9,534 bases of DNA from an uncultured Selenomonadales bacterium (GCA_937901445.1 CALDHY010000047.1:1-9534), one strand, 5' to 3'; counted from the first letter of the stretch, positions 1 through 6,961 are shown. Notes: generated from the sequence alone by a model not told the origin. A program made the numbers and translations.

Positions 1-2092
1 AAAAACCGCTTAACAGTGCCACTCTGCAGCCATTCCAGACCGTATCGGGGGGGGGGGATAAGCTTTGAGTAAACGCACCGTTATAGGCGTCAACGATAAA
101 TTTTAAAATTTCTTCTAAAGATTTATCCTGCGCGTAAAAGACGGACGGAAACTCTTTAAACCATTTTATCCCGGAAGTAATTTTTGTATCGTAGGATTTG
201 AACGCCAAAATTGGAGTCTTTGAAATGATTGAAAAGATAACGCCGTGAAAGCGGTCGGTTATAACCAATTTACTTTTGCGGAACTTTAGCAGCACTTCAG
301 AAAATTTTTGAAAGCGAGTTTGGAAAGTAACTCTTTCATCAATGACCGTATCCATAACTTCATAGGGGACTTTGTTTTGTGCAAGAAAATTTTGTATGGT
401 TTTAATTGCCGAATCGTTAATGACTTTTTCTTTGTCTTTGCGCAACACAAAAAGCACGCCTTGACGCTGTACATTAAATTTATCGAAGTCCCCAAAAAGT
501 GAAGTAACAATATCCGGCAAAAGATATTTATTGACGTTGGGGAAAAGTTTCTGCGCGACGTTAAAACTGTTTTCATCGCGCAACATTAAATGTAAATCTT
601 TGTGCGCGTTGTAAATATTTGCGCTTATGGCGGCTTGTTTCTGTCCTTCGGCGTCGTCACTGAAATAAATACTTTGCGGGAAAATTACAATTCGATTATC
701 AGGGAATTTTTGTATAACTGCGCGACGGGGAATTTCTTCATTAATATAGAGGTTGCCCAAATTGCCGCCGCCGTGCAAAACTATTGCATCATTGGGCGTG
801 ATATATTTTTGATAACCTAATCCGGAAAAAATTTCGCCTAATTGCCCGACCATATAATCATAGGGGATATCGATAATTTTATAATCGGGAAAAGCAGTTT
901 GCATAACTTTATATTCGCCAAGCACTATTGCCTGATCGCCAATATTGCCGTGCGTCGGCGATAACATAAATAAAAATTTTTTATCGTACCGGCGCATTTC
1001 GTCGATAAGATTAAGCATTGTGCTTTTTTCCTGTAAAATTGCGTTCATGGTTTGCAGTTGTTTATTTTGTTGGATGAGCATATTAGTTTGATTGGCGAGA
1101 ACCATTGAGCGCGTGGCAAAAATATTAGTCAAGTTAAAAAGATTTTTTACCAGCATTGTATTTTCTTTGAAGACCGGCAAAAATTCATTGAAAACTATTT
1201 TATCTAATTCCGGTTGTAATTTTGGGTCGCCGTAAAATGGCAAAATGTGGTTGCTGTTATTTCTAAAGAAAAAAGCTCCAATCATTTCGTCCAATAATTT
1301 TTTGTCATAGGCAACGGCGGGCGTAAATTCAAGTTTTTCTTTTATGTGCGCGGCTCCCTTAAGAATTGCTTTAATGCCGTTTGAAAATCTTTTTTCGTCA
1401 TATTTGTTCATTATGGAATTTTGGCGTTTGCGATAAATATAAATTGCCTTAGGCAGTACGTAAAATTTTTCGGCGGCTAAATATGTGTCGACGGTATAAA
1501 CTTCATCTTCAGAAATTACATCCAAAAATTTCAAGTTATTTTTCTTGATAAATTCGCGGTTGTACATATTCAGCCACGCCATAACATAACTTTGAGAATT
1601 AATCCAATGTTCACGCAGCCTGTAAGGGATATCGTACTTTAAAAAGCCTTCGTTATTGTATTTTTTATATAACAGTTTCAATTTTTTTATATCTATGGCT
1701 TTATCGTCATCTTGAGTTGTTTCGTAGTAGCAGGCGATATGAATAACGTCGGCATCCGTTTTTTGTGCGGCGTCATAGAGAATTTGAAGCGCGTCTACTG
1801 TAATCGCGTCGTCACTGTCTACAAAATAAATATATTTGCCGCGTGCATTTTCAATTCCGGTATTTCGCGCAGGTCCGAGACCTTTATTTTGGGCGTGGCG
1901 GACGATACGAACTTTTGCATTTGTGCCGTAAAGTTTTTGGCAAATTTCGTAGCAATTATCAGGCGAAGCGTCATCAACTATGACAATTTCAAAATCCTTG
2001 AAAGTTTGCCCCAAAATACTGTCGATACAAATTTTTATGTAGCGTTCAACTTTGTACATTGGAACGACAACTGATATAGCGGGATTGCTCAT
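1..2092 (-). CDS. Bifunctional family 2 glycosyltransferase / polysaccharide pyruvyl transferase-like protein (3' end off window)
   Basis: Seen: 697 codons open from ATG at 2092 to the left edge. Residues 1-110 are a GT-A fold: AISVVVPMYKVERYI, then IVDDASPDN, GPARNTGIENARG, and the metal-binding VDSDDA (D92, D94). Residues 110-340 are helical and look like the acceptor-side region of long GT2 enzymes, ending in a Gln-rich probable coiled coil (about 335-360). From residue 373 a second domain begins: SPTHGNIGDQAIVLGEY, LHGGGNLGNLY (439-449), FPQSIYFS and TDRFHG (611-616), the hallmarks of the polysaccharide pyruvyl transferase family. Known for these families: GT2 moves a sugar from a nucleotide donor, and the second family ketalises sugars with pyruvate. 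Inferred: the protein assembles and decorates a surface glycan at the inner face of the membrane. AAGGAG lies 14 nt upstream of the start, rather far, but an in-frame TAA directly precedes the ATG. The C-terminus is uncertain because of the C tract at residues 679-682. Confidence 0.85.
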   Translation of the reverse strand, partial: MSNPAISVVVPMYKVERYIKICIDSILGQTFKDFEIVIVDDASPDNCYEICQKLYGTNAKVRIVRHAQNKGLGPARNTGIENARGKYIYFVDSDDAITVDALQILYDAAQKTDADVIHIACYYETTQDDDKAIDIKKLKLLYKKYNNEGFLKYDIPYRLREHWINSQSYVMAWLNMYNREFIKKNNLKFLDVISEDEVYTVDTYLAAEKFYVLPKAIYIYRKRQNSIMNKYDEKRFSNGIKAILKGAAHIKEKLEFTPAVAYDKKLLDEMIGAFFFRNNSNHILPFYGDPKLQPELDKIVFNEFLPVFKENTMLVKNLFNLTNIFATRSMVLANQTNMLIQQNKQLQTMNAILQEKSTMLNLIDEMRRYDKKFLFMLSPTHGNIGDQAIVLGEYKVMQTAFPDYKIIDIPYDYMVGQLGEIFSGLGYQKYITPNDAIVLHGGGNLGNLYINEEIPRRAVIQKFPDNRIVIFPQSIYFSDDAEGQKQAAISANIYNAHKDLHLMLRDENSFNVAQKLFPNVNKYLLPDIVTSLFGDFDKFNVQRQGVLFVLRKDKEKVINDSAIKTIQNFLAQNKVPYEVMDTVIDERVTFQTRFQKFSEVLLKFRKSKLVITDRFHGVIFSIISKTPILAFKSYDTKITSGIKWFKEFPSVFYAQDKSLEEILKFIVDAYNGAFTQSLSPPPDTVWNGCRVALLSGF
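47..57. repeat. 11-base G/C homopolymer inside the glycosyltransferase gene
   Basis: Eleven consecutive G on the plus strand, read as C in the gene and encoding S-P-P-P near residue 680. At the present length the frame stays open to the window edge. With 10 or 13 C the coding frame would meet a TAA at 12-10, about ten codons on. The C-terminal sequence therefore depends on tract length. It could be a slippage-prone contingency tract or a base-calling/assembly problem so near the sequence end. Confidence 0.8.
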
Positions 2093-2120
2093 TTAAAAAA
2101 TTTTCACTCCTTAAAAAGAT

Positions 2121-2149
2121 TTGATTTTTTAATTTTTGTATCGTATCAT
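2121..2149 (+). promoter_or_regulatory. Probable sigma-70 promoter of lgt-recX
   Basis: TTGATT (2121-2126) and TATCAT (2144-2149) with a 17-nt spacer, about 37 nt upstream of the preferred lgt start. It interleaves with the opposing glycosyltransferase promoter, so the two transcription units may compete for RNA polymerase (inference). Confidence 0.5.
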
Positions 2150-2168
2150 AAACACTATTAAAATTCAA
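2140..2168 (-). promoter_or_regulatory. Probable sigma-70 promoter of the glycosyltransferase gene
   Basis: On the minus strand, TTGAAT (2168-2163) and TACGAT (2145-2140) are separated by 17 nt and lie about 50 nt upstream of the ATG at 2092. The boxes match four of six (-35) and four of six (-10) consensus bases. The region is AT-rich, so chance matches are possible. It overlaps the lgt promoter on the other strand. Confidence 0.4.
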
Positions 2169-2172
2169 ATTC

Positions 2173-2180
2173 AGAGGTGG
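2173..2180 (+). promoter_or_regulatory. Ribosome binding site that selects the TTG start of lgt
   Basis: AGAGGTGG ends 5 nt before TTG at 2186. The alternative GTG start at 2177 lies inside this site and has no Shine-Dalgarno sequence of its own, so TTG is preferred. Confidence 0.65.
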
Positions 2181-2185
2181 ATTAT

Positions 2186-2968
2186 TTGCACCAATATTTA
2201 TTTTACATTGGCGATTTTCCAATCAGGGCGTACGGCGTCGTTTTATCTTGTTCAATAATTTTGGCGGTAGGCGCAGGGTATTTTTTTGCAAAAGTTGACG
2301 GGCGCGGCTATGAAGAATTTATGATTGATATTGGAATGGTCGGCGGCTTTTTCGGACTTTTGGGCGCGCGCCTTTGGGACGTTTTTTTCTTTGATTGGGA
2401 TTATTACCGGAATCATTTGACGGAAATTTTGAACGTTTGGCAAGGCGGAATGGCAGTACAGGGCGGAATTATTTTGGGCGTTTTGGCGGGCGGCTTGTAT
2501 GCAAAGTCTAAAAATCTTGACGTTGTACATTTGGCTGATATTTTGGCTCCGGCAATAGTTTTGGGGCAAGCATTGGGGCGTTGTGCCAATTTGTTAAACG
2601 GCGATGCATTCGGCGCACCTACCGGCGGCAATTTCGGTATAATTTATCCTGAAACAACTTTAGCTTTTCGTACGTACGGCGCGCAACCGCTTTACCCTGC
2701 CGAAATTTGGGAATGTCAACTTGACATTGTAATTTTTGCGTTGCTTTTAATTTTTCGCTGTACCAATTACAAGCGCGGGCAATGTTTCTGTTTGTACGTG
2801 ATGCTTTACGCGGTTGCAAGATTTTTGCTGGAAAATCTGCGCGGCGATTATATGGATTTAGCATTTGGAATTTTGAAAAGTGCGCAAATGACGAGTGTTA
2901 TTGCGTTTGTAATTGCGGCGGGTGCGTTCATTTATTTTGGGAGGAAAAAACTTGATACAAAAAAATAA
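2186..2968 (+). CDS. lgt: Prolipoprotein diacylglyceryl transferase
   Basis: Lgt transfers a diacylglyceryl group from phosphatidylglycerol to the lipobox cysteine of preprolipoproteins, the first step of lipoprotein maturation, in the cytoplasmic membrane. Seen: about 260 residues, usual for the family, with several hydrophobic segments. The start IGDFPIRAYGV carries the conserved Tyr. Then come GGFFGLLGARLWDV, WQGGMAVQGG, the signature GQALGRCANLLNGDAFG (Arg and Asn conserved), QPLYPAEIWE, and near the end ARFLLENLRGD with the conserved Glu and Arg. Odd: in GGMAVQGG a Gln (codon 2459-2461) occupies the position of the histidine known as His103 in E. coli Lgt (GGMSFHGG). Start: TTG at 2186 is preferred to GTG at 2177, because AGAGGTGG lies 5 nt before it and the product MHQYLFYIGDF matches typical Lgt N-termini. 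It overlaps recX by 17 nt, suggesting coupled translation. Confidence 0.93.
   Translation: MHQYLFYIGDFPIRAYGVVLSCSIILAVGAGYFFAKVDGRGYEEFMIDIGMVGGFFGLLGARLWDVFFFDWDYYRNHLTEILNVWQGGMAVQGGIILGVLAGGLYAKSKNLDVVHLADILAPAIVLGQALGRCANLLNGDAFGAPTGGNFGIIYPETTLAFRTYGAQPLYPAEIWECQLDIVIFALLLIFRCTNYKRGQCFCLYVMLYAVARFLLENLRGDYMDLAFGILKSAQMTSVIAFVIAAGAFIYFGRKKLDTKK
2939..2944 (+). promoter_or_regulatory. Ribosome binding site that selects the TTG start of recX
   Basis: GGGAGG lies inside the 3' end of lgt, 7 nt before TTG at 2952. It decides the recX start against an upstream in-frame ATG at 2913, which would deepen the overlap with lgt and add a non-RecX leader (MRRVRSFILGG). Confidence 0.7.
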
Positions 2969-3425
2969 AACGGCATTGCAAAAAGCGGCAGATTTATTGG
3001 CGCGGCAGGAACAGAGCGAAAAAGTTTTACGGCAAAAATTAATTGCGCGGAAATATGAAACTGCAGAAGTTGACGACGCCCTTAACAAGTTAAAAAAATT
3101 TAAATATCTTGATGACGAGGAAAACTGCGCGAGGCTTTTTGAAAATCTGTACGCCGAAGAAAAATTAAGCGTCAAGCAAATTTGCGTAAAACTGATTAAG
3201 CGCGGCTACGATTCAAATTTCATAGAAAATTTAATTCCGGCTGATACTTACCAACACGAATATAACGCCGCCTTGAAAGTTGCCACAAAAAAATTTGCCG
3301 GTAAAATTCCGGCTGAAGATTTAAAGTTTAAACAAAAATTTTATCAACATCTGGCGTCAAAAGGCTTTGATTCTGAAATTATTCATTCGGTACTTGAAAA
3401 TATTTTAAATGATAACGGGAATTAA
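2952..3425 (+). CDS. recX: RecX family regulatory protein
   Basis: RecX binds within the RecA filament groove and modulates recombinase and SOS co-protease activity in the cytoplasm. Seen: 157 residues from TTG at 2952, a normal RecX length, composed of three-helix repeats: ALQKAADLLARQEQSEKVLRQKL (8-30), then LNKLKKFKYLDDEENCARLFENLY (44-67), matching the family's LDDxxxA motif, then KQICVKLIKRGYDSNFIENLI (75-95), and a last repeat HLASKGFDSEIIHSVL. The protein is Lys-rich, as expected of a filament-binding protein. The gene follows lgt with a 17-nt overlap and a GGGAGG site inside lgt, so the two are probably one transcript. No recA is nearby. Its 3' end overlaps the end of the opposing yigZ-like gene by 21 bp. 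Confidence 0.85.
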   Translation: MIQKNKTALQKAADLLARQEQSEKVLRQKLIARKYETAEVDDALNKLKKFKYLDDEENCARLFENLYAEEKLSVKQICVKLIKRGYDSNFIENLIPADTYQHEYNAALKVATKKFAGKIPAEDLKFKQKFYQHLASKGFDSEIIHSVLENILNDNGN

Positions 3426-4040
3426 AATTTCTTCCTGCACGTCAGCTAAAAAATTTGCCGCCGTCAATTCTGTTAAATCTGTCAAAAAACTTTCAACGCC
3501 CGCCGGTTCAATCAAAATATTTATCGTAACGTCAGCCGCGTATTCGGAATTTTCGACGCGGATTTTTTTATTGCGCAAAAAATTTTCAACCTGCGCGAGG
3601 AAAGGGTATTCAATCGTAACAGCGATTTTTTGAAAAGTTGTCATTTGTACAATTTTAGAATTGGCAATACCGAGCGAGGCGGTATGAGAATAAGCGCGAA
3701 TCAAGCCGCCCGCACCAAGTTTAATCCCGCCGAAATATCGAGTAACCACAACGGCAATATTTGTAAGTTCATTTTTCTTTATTGCGTCAAGAATGGGGTT
3801 GCCCGCCGTGCCGCCGGGTTCGCCGTCGTCATTAGATTTTTGTTTATCGCCGTTTTCTCCCAAAATCCACGCCGAGCAGTTGTGCGTTGCGTCGAAATAT
3901 TTTTTCTTCATTTCCTGCAAAAATTCTCGCGCAGATTCTTCAGTTTCAACGTGTTTGACGTGCGAAAGAAACACGGATTTTTTAATTTCGTATTCGGCGG
4001 TAAAAATTTCGCCGTCAAAAATAGTTTTAAAATTTTTCAT
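3405..4040 (-). CDS. yigZ: YigZ/IMPACT family protein (UPF0029)
   Basis: Seen: 211 residues with the complete IMPACT-family N-terminal domain: KKSVFLSHVKHV, DATHNCSAWILG (50-61), SNDDGEPGGTAGNPIL (69-84), and VVVTRYFGGIKLGAGGLIRAYS (97-118). A C-terminal domain with an EF-G-like alpha/beta pattern follows (about 140-205). Known: eukaryotic IMPACT and yeast Yih1 act on the Gcn2 pathway; the role of the bacterial YigZ proteins is not firmly established. Start: ATG at 4040 has GAGAGGAAG 7 nt upstream and overlaps the TGA of the preceding gene (ATGA), so translation is probably coupled. The end overlaps recX convergently, with no room for a conventional terminator between them. The family call is secure; the cellular role is open. 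Confidence 0.9.
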   Translation of the reverse strand: MKNFKTIFDGEIFTAEYEIKKSVFLSHVKHVETEESAREFLQEMKKKYFDATHNCSAWILGENGDKQKSNDDGEPGGTAGNPILDAIKKNELTNIAVVVTRYFGGIKLGAGGLIRAYSHTASLGIANSKIVQMTTFQKIAVTIEYPFLAQVENFLRNKKIRVENSEYAADVTINILIEPAGVESFLTDLTELTAANFLADVQEEILIPVII

Positions 4041-4684
4041 TGTAAAGCTTCCTCTCCCGGCACGACCAACATTTCACGAATTGCTGCAATTTCAGTAGCC
4101 GTAAATAAACCGGCGGGCGATTCTCGAATTGTTACGTTTTTGATAATGGCGTTAAGATTTTTTAAAGTTGTAAAGTGTACGGGGTCTGCCGCCATTCGTA
4201 CCGTTGAAATTGTTTTTGTCTGCGCGTCAACGTAAGTTTGCGTTTTCTTGATTATTTCCGAAATTATGACGGTGTATTTTTCGTCTAAGCCTTCAGGAAC
4301 TTTCAGCTTGTTAATTTTTGCTTGTTCGTCGAGTGCGTCGGCTTCAAGCTCCAAAAGTTGTTCATAGGTCGAAAGTTCGTAAATTTCGGCGGTTTTCAAA
4401 CTTTTTATAATGCTGTGGTACAGTTGCCAATTTCTGTCCAAGTGGTCAATATCTTTTTGGTAAGCGGCGTACCAATCGCCGAAAATTTTTTGTTGTTGTC
4501 TGATATCTTCAATTTCGGCGCGGCTGATAACTTCACTTTCGCTGTAACGCATTTGAATTACTGCCGAAATACAAAAAACGATTATTAGCGTCGCGCAGAT
4601 AAACATAAAAATTTTTCTGTTAGGCAAAAATTTATAAAGTGCAACAAGCGCGGCAACTCCTAAAATTACGATAAAATAAAACAT
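4037..4684 (-). CDS. Unrecognised two-helix membrane protein with a helical soluble domain
   Basis: I do not recognise the family. Seen: 215 residues with two hydrophobic segments at about 2-20 and 25-44, joined by a short basic loop (LPNRK). The remaining 170 residues are hydrophilic and predicted largely helical, with heptad-like stretches (EIEDIRQQQKIFGDWYAAYQ; TYEQLLELEADALDEQAKIN) and no lipobox or catalytic motif. By the positive-inside rule the basic loop would be cytoplasmic, placing the large C-terminal domain outside the membrane (inference). Start: ATG at 4684 with GAGGT about 7-8 nt upstream. The stop overlaps the YigZ-like start as ATGA, so the two genes form a coupled pair. The predicted promoter overlaps that of the divergent tRNA-Ser gene. 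Confidence 0.75.
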   Translation of the reverse strand: MFYFIVILGVAALVALYKFLPNRKIFMFICATLIIVFCISAVIQMRYSESEVISRAEIEDIRQQQKIFGDWYAAYQKDIDHLDRNWQLYHSIIKSLKTAEIYELSTYEQLLELEADALDEQAKINKLKVPEGLDEKYTVIISEIIKKTQTYVDAQTKTISTVRMAADPVHFTTLKNLNAIIKNVTIRESPAGLFTATEIAAIREMLVVPGEEALQ

Positions 4685-4706
4685 TCAAAATACCTCGTTA
4701 AAAAAT

Positions 4707-4735
4707 TTGACAGATTTAATTTTAGCGTGTATAAT
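4707..4735 (+). promoter_or_regulatory. Perfect consensus sigma-70 promoter of tRNA-Ser
   Basis: TTGACA (4707-4712), 17 nt, then TATAAT (4730-4735): both boxes match consensus exactly at the optimal spacing. The tRNA begins 14 nt after the -10 box, leaving only a very short leader. Confidence 0.92.
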
Positions 4736-4747
4736 TCGCAAATGTAA
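4719..4747 (-). promoter_or_regulatory. Possible divergent promoter of the membrane protein-yigZ pair
   Basis: On the minus strand, TTACAT (4747-4742) and TAAAAT (4724-4719) have a 17-nt spacer and lie about 35 nt upstream of the ATG at 4684. It sits inside the tRNA-Ser promoter, so a strong tRNA promoter could interfere with it. The match is moderate in AT-rich DNA. Confidence 0.35.
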
Positions 4748-4748
4748 C

Positions 4749-4836
<88 letters not shown>

Positions 4837-4865
4837 TTTTTTTTTGCATAAAATTCATTTCAAAT

Positions 4866-4915
4866 AAAAAATCTCACGCTGAATTGTAAGTTGCAACCGG
4901 CGCGAGATTTTTTTT
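4866..4915 (-). terminator. Intrinsic terminator of the M23-fkbM-regulator-fakA-like operon
   Basis: ATCTCACGC (4871-4879) and GCGCGAGAT (4900-4908) form a 9-bp stem with a roughly 20-nt loop, flanked by A and T runs on both sides. On the minus transcript the single non-Watson-Crick position is a G-U wobble; on the plus transcript it is an A-C mismatch. The hairpin therefore works best for the leftward operon ending at 4926, but it could also stop tRNA-Ser readthrough. Confidence 0.7.
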
Positions 4916-4925
4916 GTAAAAATTT

Positions 4926-6158
4926 TTAATTCATATTTTTGGCGTTTTCGGCGGCTGAAAGTGCTGAAGAAAATTTTTTCAACGCTGAAACTGCCGCATC
5001 AAATGAATCCGTCAAAACTAATTCAACGCGGCTTCCCAAAAGTTTTTTCGCCTGCTTGAATACAAGTCTATAATCTTCACTGGATGAAACCAAAACGTAA
5101 CTTGACGCCAAATCTGAATGAGCCGCGCCGACAATTTCGGCAAGTGAAGGCGAAGATTGCGGACTTCCTGAAACTAAAATTGTTGCGCCCGCGTCTTGAA
5201 GTTTTTGTGCCTCTTCAGGGTCTTTTGCAACCGCCAACGCCGCAACCGTTATTAAGGCGTCATTCGCCGGCAGGGAATGTGTTTCACTCATGTTTGTAAT
5301 TTTTACTTCGCGCAGTGAACCCCAACCCAAAGCTTGTTCCAACGCCTTCCCGACGTGATCTGTATGTAAATGAATGTCAATTCCGCCGTTCATTCTTTCG
5401 ACTATCGCAAAACTGCTGAAGTCTTTCATTTGGCGTTCAAGTTCGGTAATATTTGACGGGGAACTTTTGACGCGCAGTCTTACGCAATACGGGCGCACTA
5501 AATCTTTACGCGGGTCGGGCATATTTTTATGAGTACCGAGCCCTAACGATAAACTTACTGTAGGCGATACAAAATTTCCGTCCAGCCCTTTCAAACAGCC
5601 TTTCAAAAAGCTAATCATAATACTTGCACCGGCATTTGTTTGCCCGGCGTCCGCAACAATTTTTTCGCCGGATTGAATCGCTTTATTTAAAATTTCAACT
5701 ATTGGCATATTTTCCCTAACGGCATGATACGCGCCCTTTGCAACCGCCTTTGCAACAATTATGAAGGGACTTTCGCTGTTATCCGGCAGGGAGCGTTGAG
5801 CATACAAAATACCGTACTGAAAAGCCTTGCCGAATTCCGAGCCTGTAGCGTCATATTTTCCGGCAAGTCCCGTACCAATTCCGCGAAACATTTGCGCCAA
5901 AACTACTCCGGCATTTCCGCGCGCGCCGAAAACTGCCGCCGTTGCAACCCTGCGCGACAAACCGCCTATACTGTCATCTTTTGCATCGGCAAGCGGCATA
6001 ACTGCAGCTCCCATAGTGCGCAAAATGTGCGTACCCGGCAAAGTTCCCGCGCCCGGTTGCGAATTTATATTTTCGTACTCCAACAAAAATTCACTGTACG
6101 CACCGGCAACCATTCGCTTAAAATCGCCGCCGGTTATAACTTCTCGGAGTCCTGACAT
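4926..6158 (-). CDS. FakA/YloV-like DAK2-domain protein lacking the kinase motif
   Basis: FakA phosphorylates fatty acids bound to FakB proteins. Seen features of that architecture: a DAK2-like domain with GARGNAG (78-84), a middle domain with RPYCVRLRV (Cys225) and GIDIHLHTDHVGKALEQAL (259-277), matching FakA's Cys and HxH zinc-site region, and an EDD-like C-terminal domain (about 300-397; LITVAALAVAKDPEEAQKLQDAG, then VSGSPQSSPSLAEIV). Odd: where FakA has DGDTGTN, whose Asp residues bind Mg-ATP, this protein reads GTLPGTH (38-44), with neither Asp. The DAGG-type loop is replaced by DAGQTNAGAS (170-179). At 410 residues it is also shorter than the roughly 550 usual for FakA. Inferred: a FakA-fold protein without fatty acid kinase activity, perhaps a binding or regulatory paralog. 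Start: ATG at 6158 with AGGCGG upstream. It follows the response regulator by 27 nt and precedes a terminator. Confidence 0.8.
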   Translation of the reverse strand: MSGLREVITGGDFKRMVAGAYSEFLLEYENINSQPGAGTLPGTHILRTMGAAVMPLADAKDDSIGGLSRRVATAAVFGARGNAGVVLAQMFRGIGTGLAGKYDATGSEFGKAFQYGILYAQRSLPDNSESPFIIVAKAVAKGAYHAVRENMPIVEILNKAIQSGEKIVADAGQTNAGASIMISFLKGCLKGLDGNFVSPTVSLSLGLGTHKNMPDPRKDLVRPYCVRLRVKSSPSNITELERQMKDFSSFAIVERMNGGIDIHLHTDHVGKALEQALGWGSLREVKITNMSETHSLPANDALITVAALAVAKDPEEAQKLQDAGATILVSGSPQSSPSLAEIVGAAHSDLASSYVLVSSSEDYRLVFKQAKKLLGSRVELVLTDSFDAAVSALKKFSSALSAAENAKNMN

Positions 6159-6185
6159 AGTTTACACCGCCTGTCTTTTTTAATT

Positions 6186-6938
6186 TTAAAATTTGCTGAA
6201 AAATTGACTCAACGTCGATAAAATTTGTTCACGATTCAAAGTCTTTAACAAATAGCCGTCCGGCTTGAGTGCCAAAACTTTAACGATACTTTCTTTGTCA
6301 CTTTTGCCCGTCAAAAACATTACCGGAACTTTGCCGACTTTTGTTTCACTGCGTATCATTTCCAAAACTTGCGGACCGCTTGTAACCGGCATTTCATAAT
6401 CAAGTAAAATTAAATCCGGCTTGTTATCTGCAAGGTACATTAAAGCTTGCGTGCCGCTTGTTACGATTGTTACACGGTAATATTTTTCAAGCCAATTCTT
6501 CATCATTTTCAAAAAAGTTGTATCGTCGTCGACCAATAAAATATTTCGCTTAAATTCGTTGTTGTTGACTGATTGTGAAATTTTATCGACACTTTGAACA
6601 AGTTTTTTCAAGTCAACGGGGCGTTCCAAAGTTGCGGCTATGACAGTTTCAGGGATAACATCTTGAACCGTTTGCAATTCGTCGCTGTTGCCGATTAAAA
6701 TTAAAACTTTTTCTTCCTCAACGCAAAAATCTTTCAGATAAACCAAAAATTGCGGAATATCTTCAATGAATTTGCCGAGATAGAAAACCATTATATTTGA
6801 GTTGTTTTTATTTTCAGCAACTCCCTCTACAACCGGATCAATACGAATAATTCCATAACCGGCTTTTTCAAGGCTTTTTTGAATTGAATTGCCCATAAAC
6901 GAAAAGCCCTGTGTTATCAATAAAATTTTGGTTGCCAT
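6186..6938 (-). CDS. Response regulator with a degenerate and an intact receiver domain
   Basis: Seen: 250 residues forming two receiver-like halves and no output domain. The second half (about 130-250) is complete: RNILLVDDDTTFLKMM with acidic D137-D139, phosphoacceptor D180 in LILLDYEMP, T210 in VMFLTGKSD, and K232 in GYLLKTL (KT rather than the usual KP). The first half (1-120; KILLITQGFSFMGNSIQKSLEKAGY) has the alternating beta/alpha pattern but no acidic pocket and no phosphoacceptor Asp: the strand reads NIMVFYLG. Known: isolated receivers act through protein contacts or as phosphate relays. Inferred: it is controlled by a histidine kinase encoded elsewhere and may act on the products of its own operon. 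Start: ATG at 6938 with AGGATG upstream, 23 nt after the FkbM gene. Confidence 0.85.
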   Translation of the reverse strand: MATKILLITQGFSFMGNSIQKSLEKAGYGIIRIDPVVEGVAENKNNSNIMVFYLGKFIEDIPQFLVYLKDFCVEEEKVLILIGNSDELQTVQDVIPETVIAATLERPVDLKKLVQSVDKISQSVNNNEFKRNILLVDDDTTFLKMMKNWLEKYYRVTIVTSGTQALMYLADNKPDLILLDYEMPVTSGPQVLEMIRSETKVGKVPVMFLTGKSDKESIVKVLALKPDGYLLKTLNREQILSTLSQFFSKF

Positions 6939-6961
6939 TCACATCATCCTAACTTTTTTAT

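Noticed and set aside
2913..2951. Upstream ATG extension of recX
   Set aside because: It adds a leader unlike RecX, deepens the overlap with lgt and has no ribosome binding site, whereas TTG at 2952 has GGGAGG at 7 nt.
3405..3425. Functional antisense overlap between recX and the YigZ-like gene
   Set aside because: A 21-bp convergent overlap is common in compact genomes, and no hairpin or regulatory element was seen there.
3630..4235. Long plus-strand reading frame opposite the YigZ-like gene
   Set aside because: It is antisense to two well-supported genes, has a low-complexity composition with no recognisable motif, and lacks a convincing ribosome binding site.
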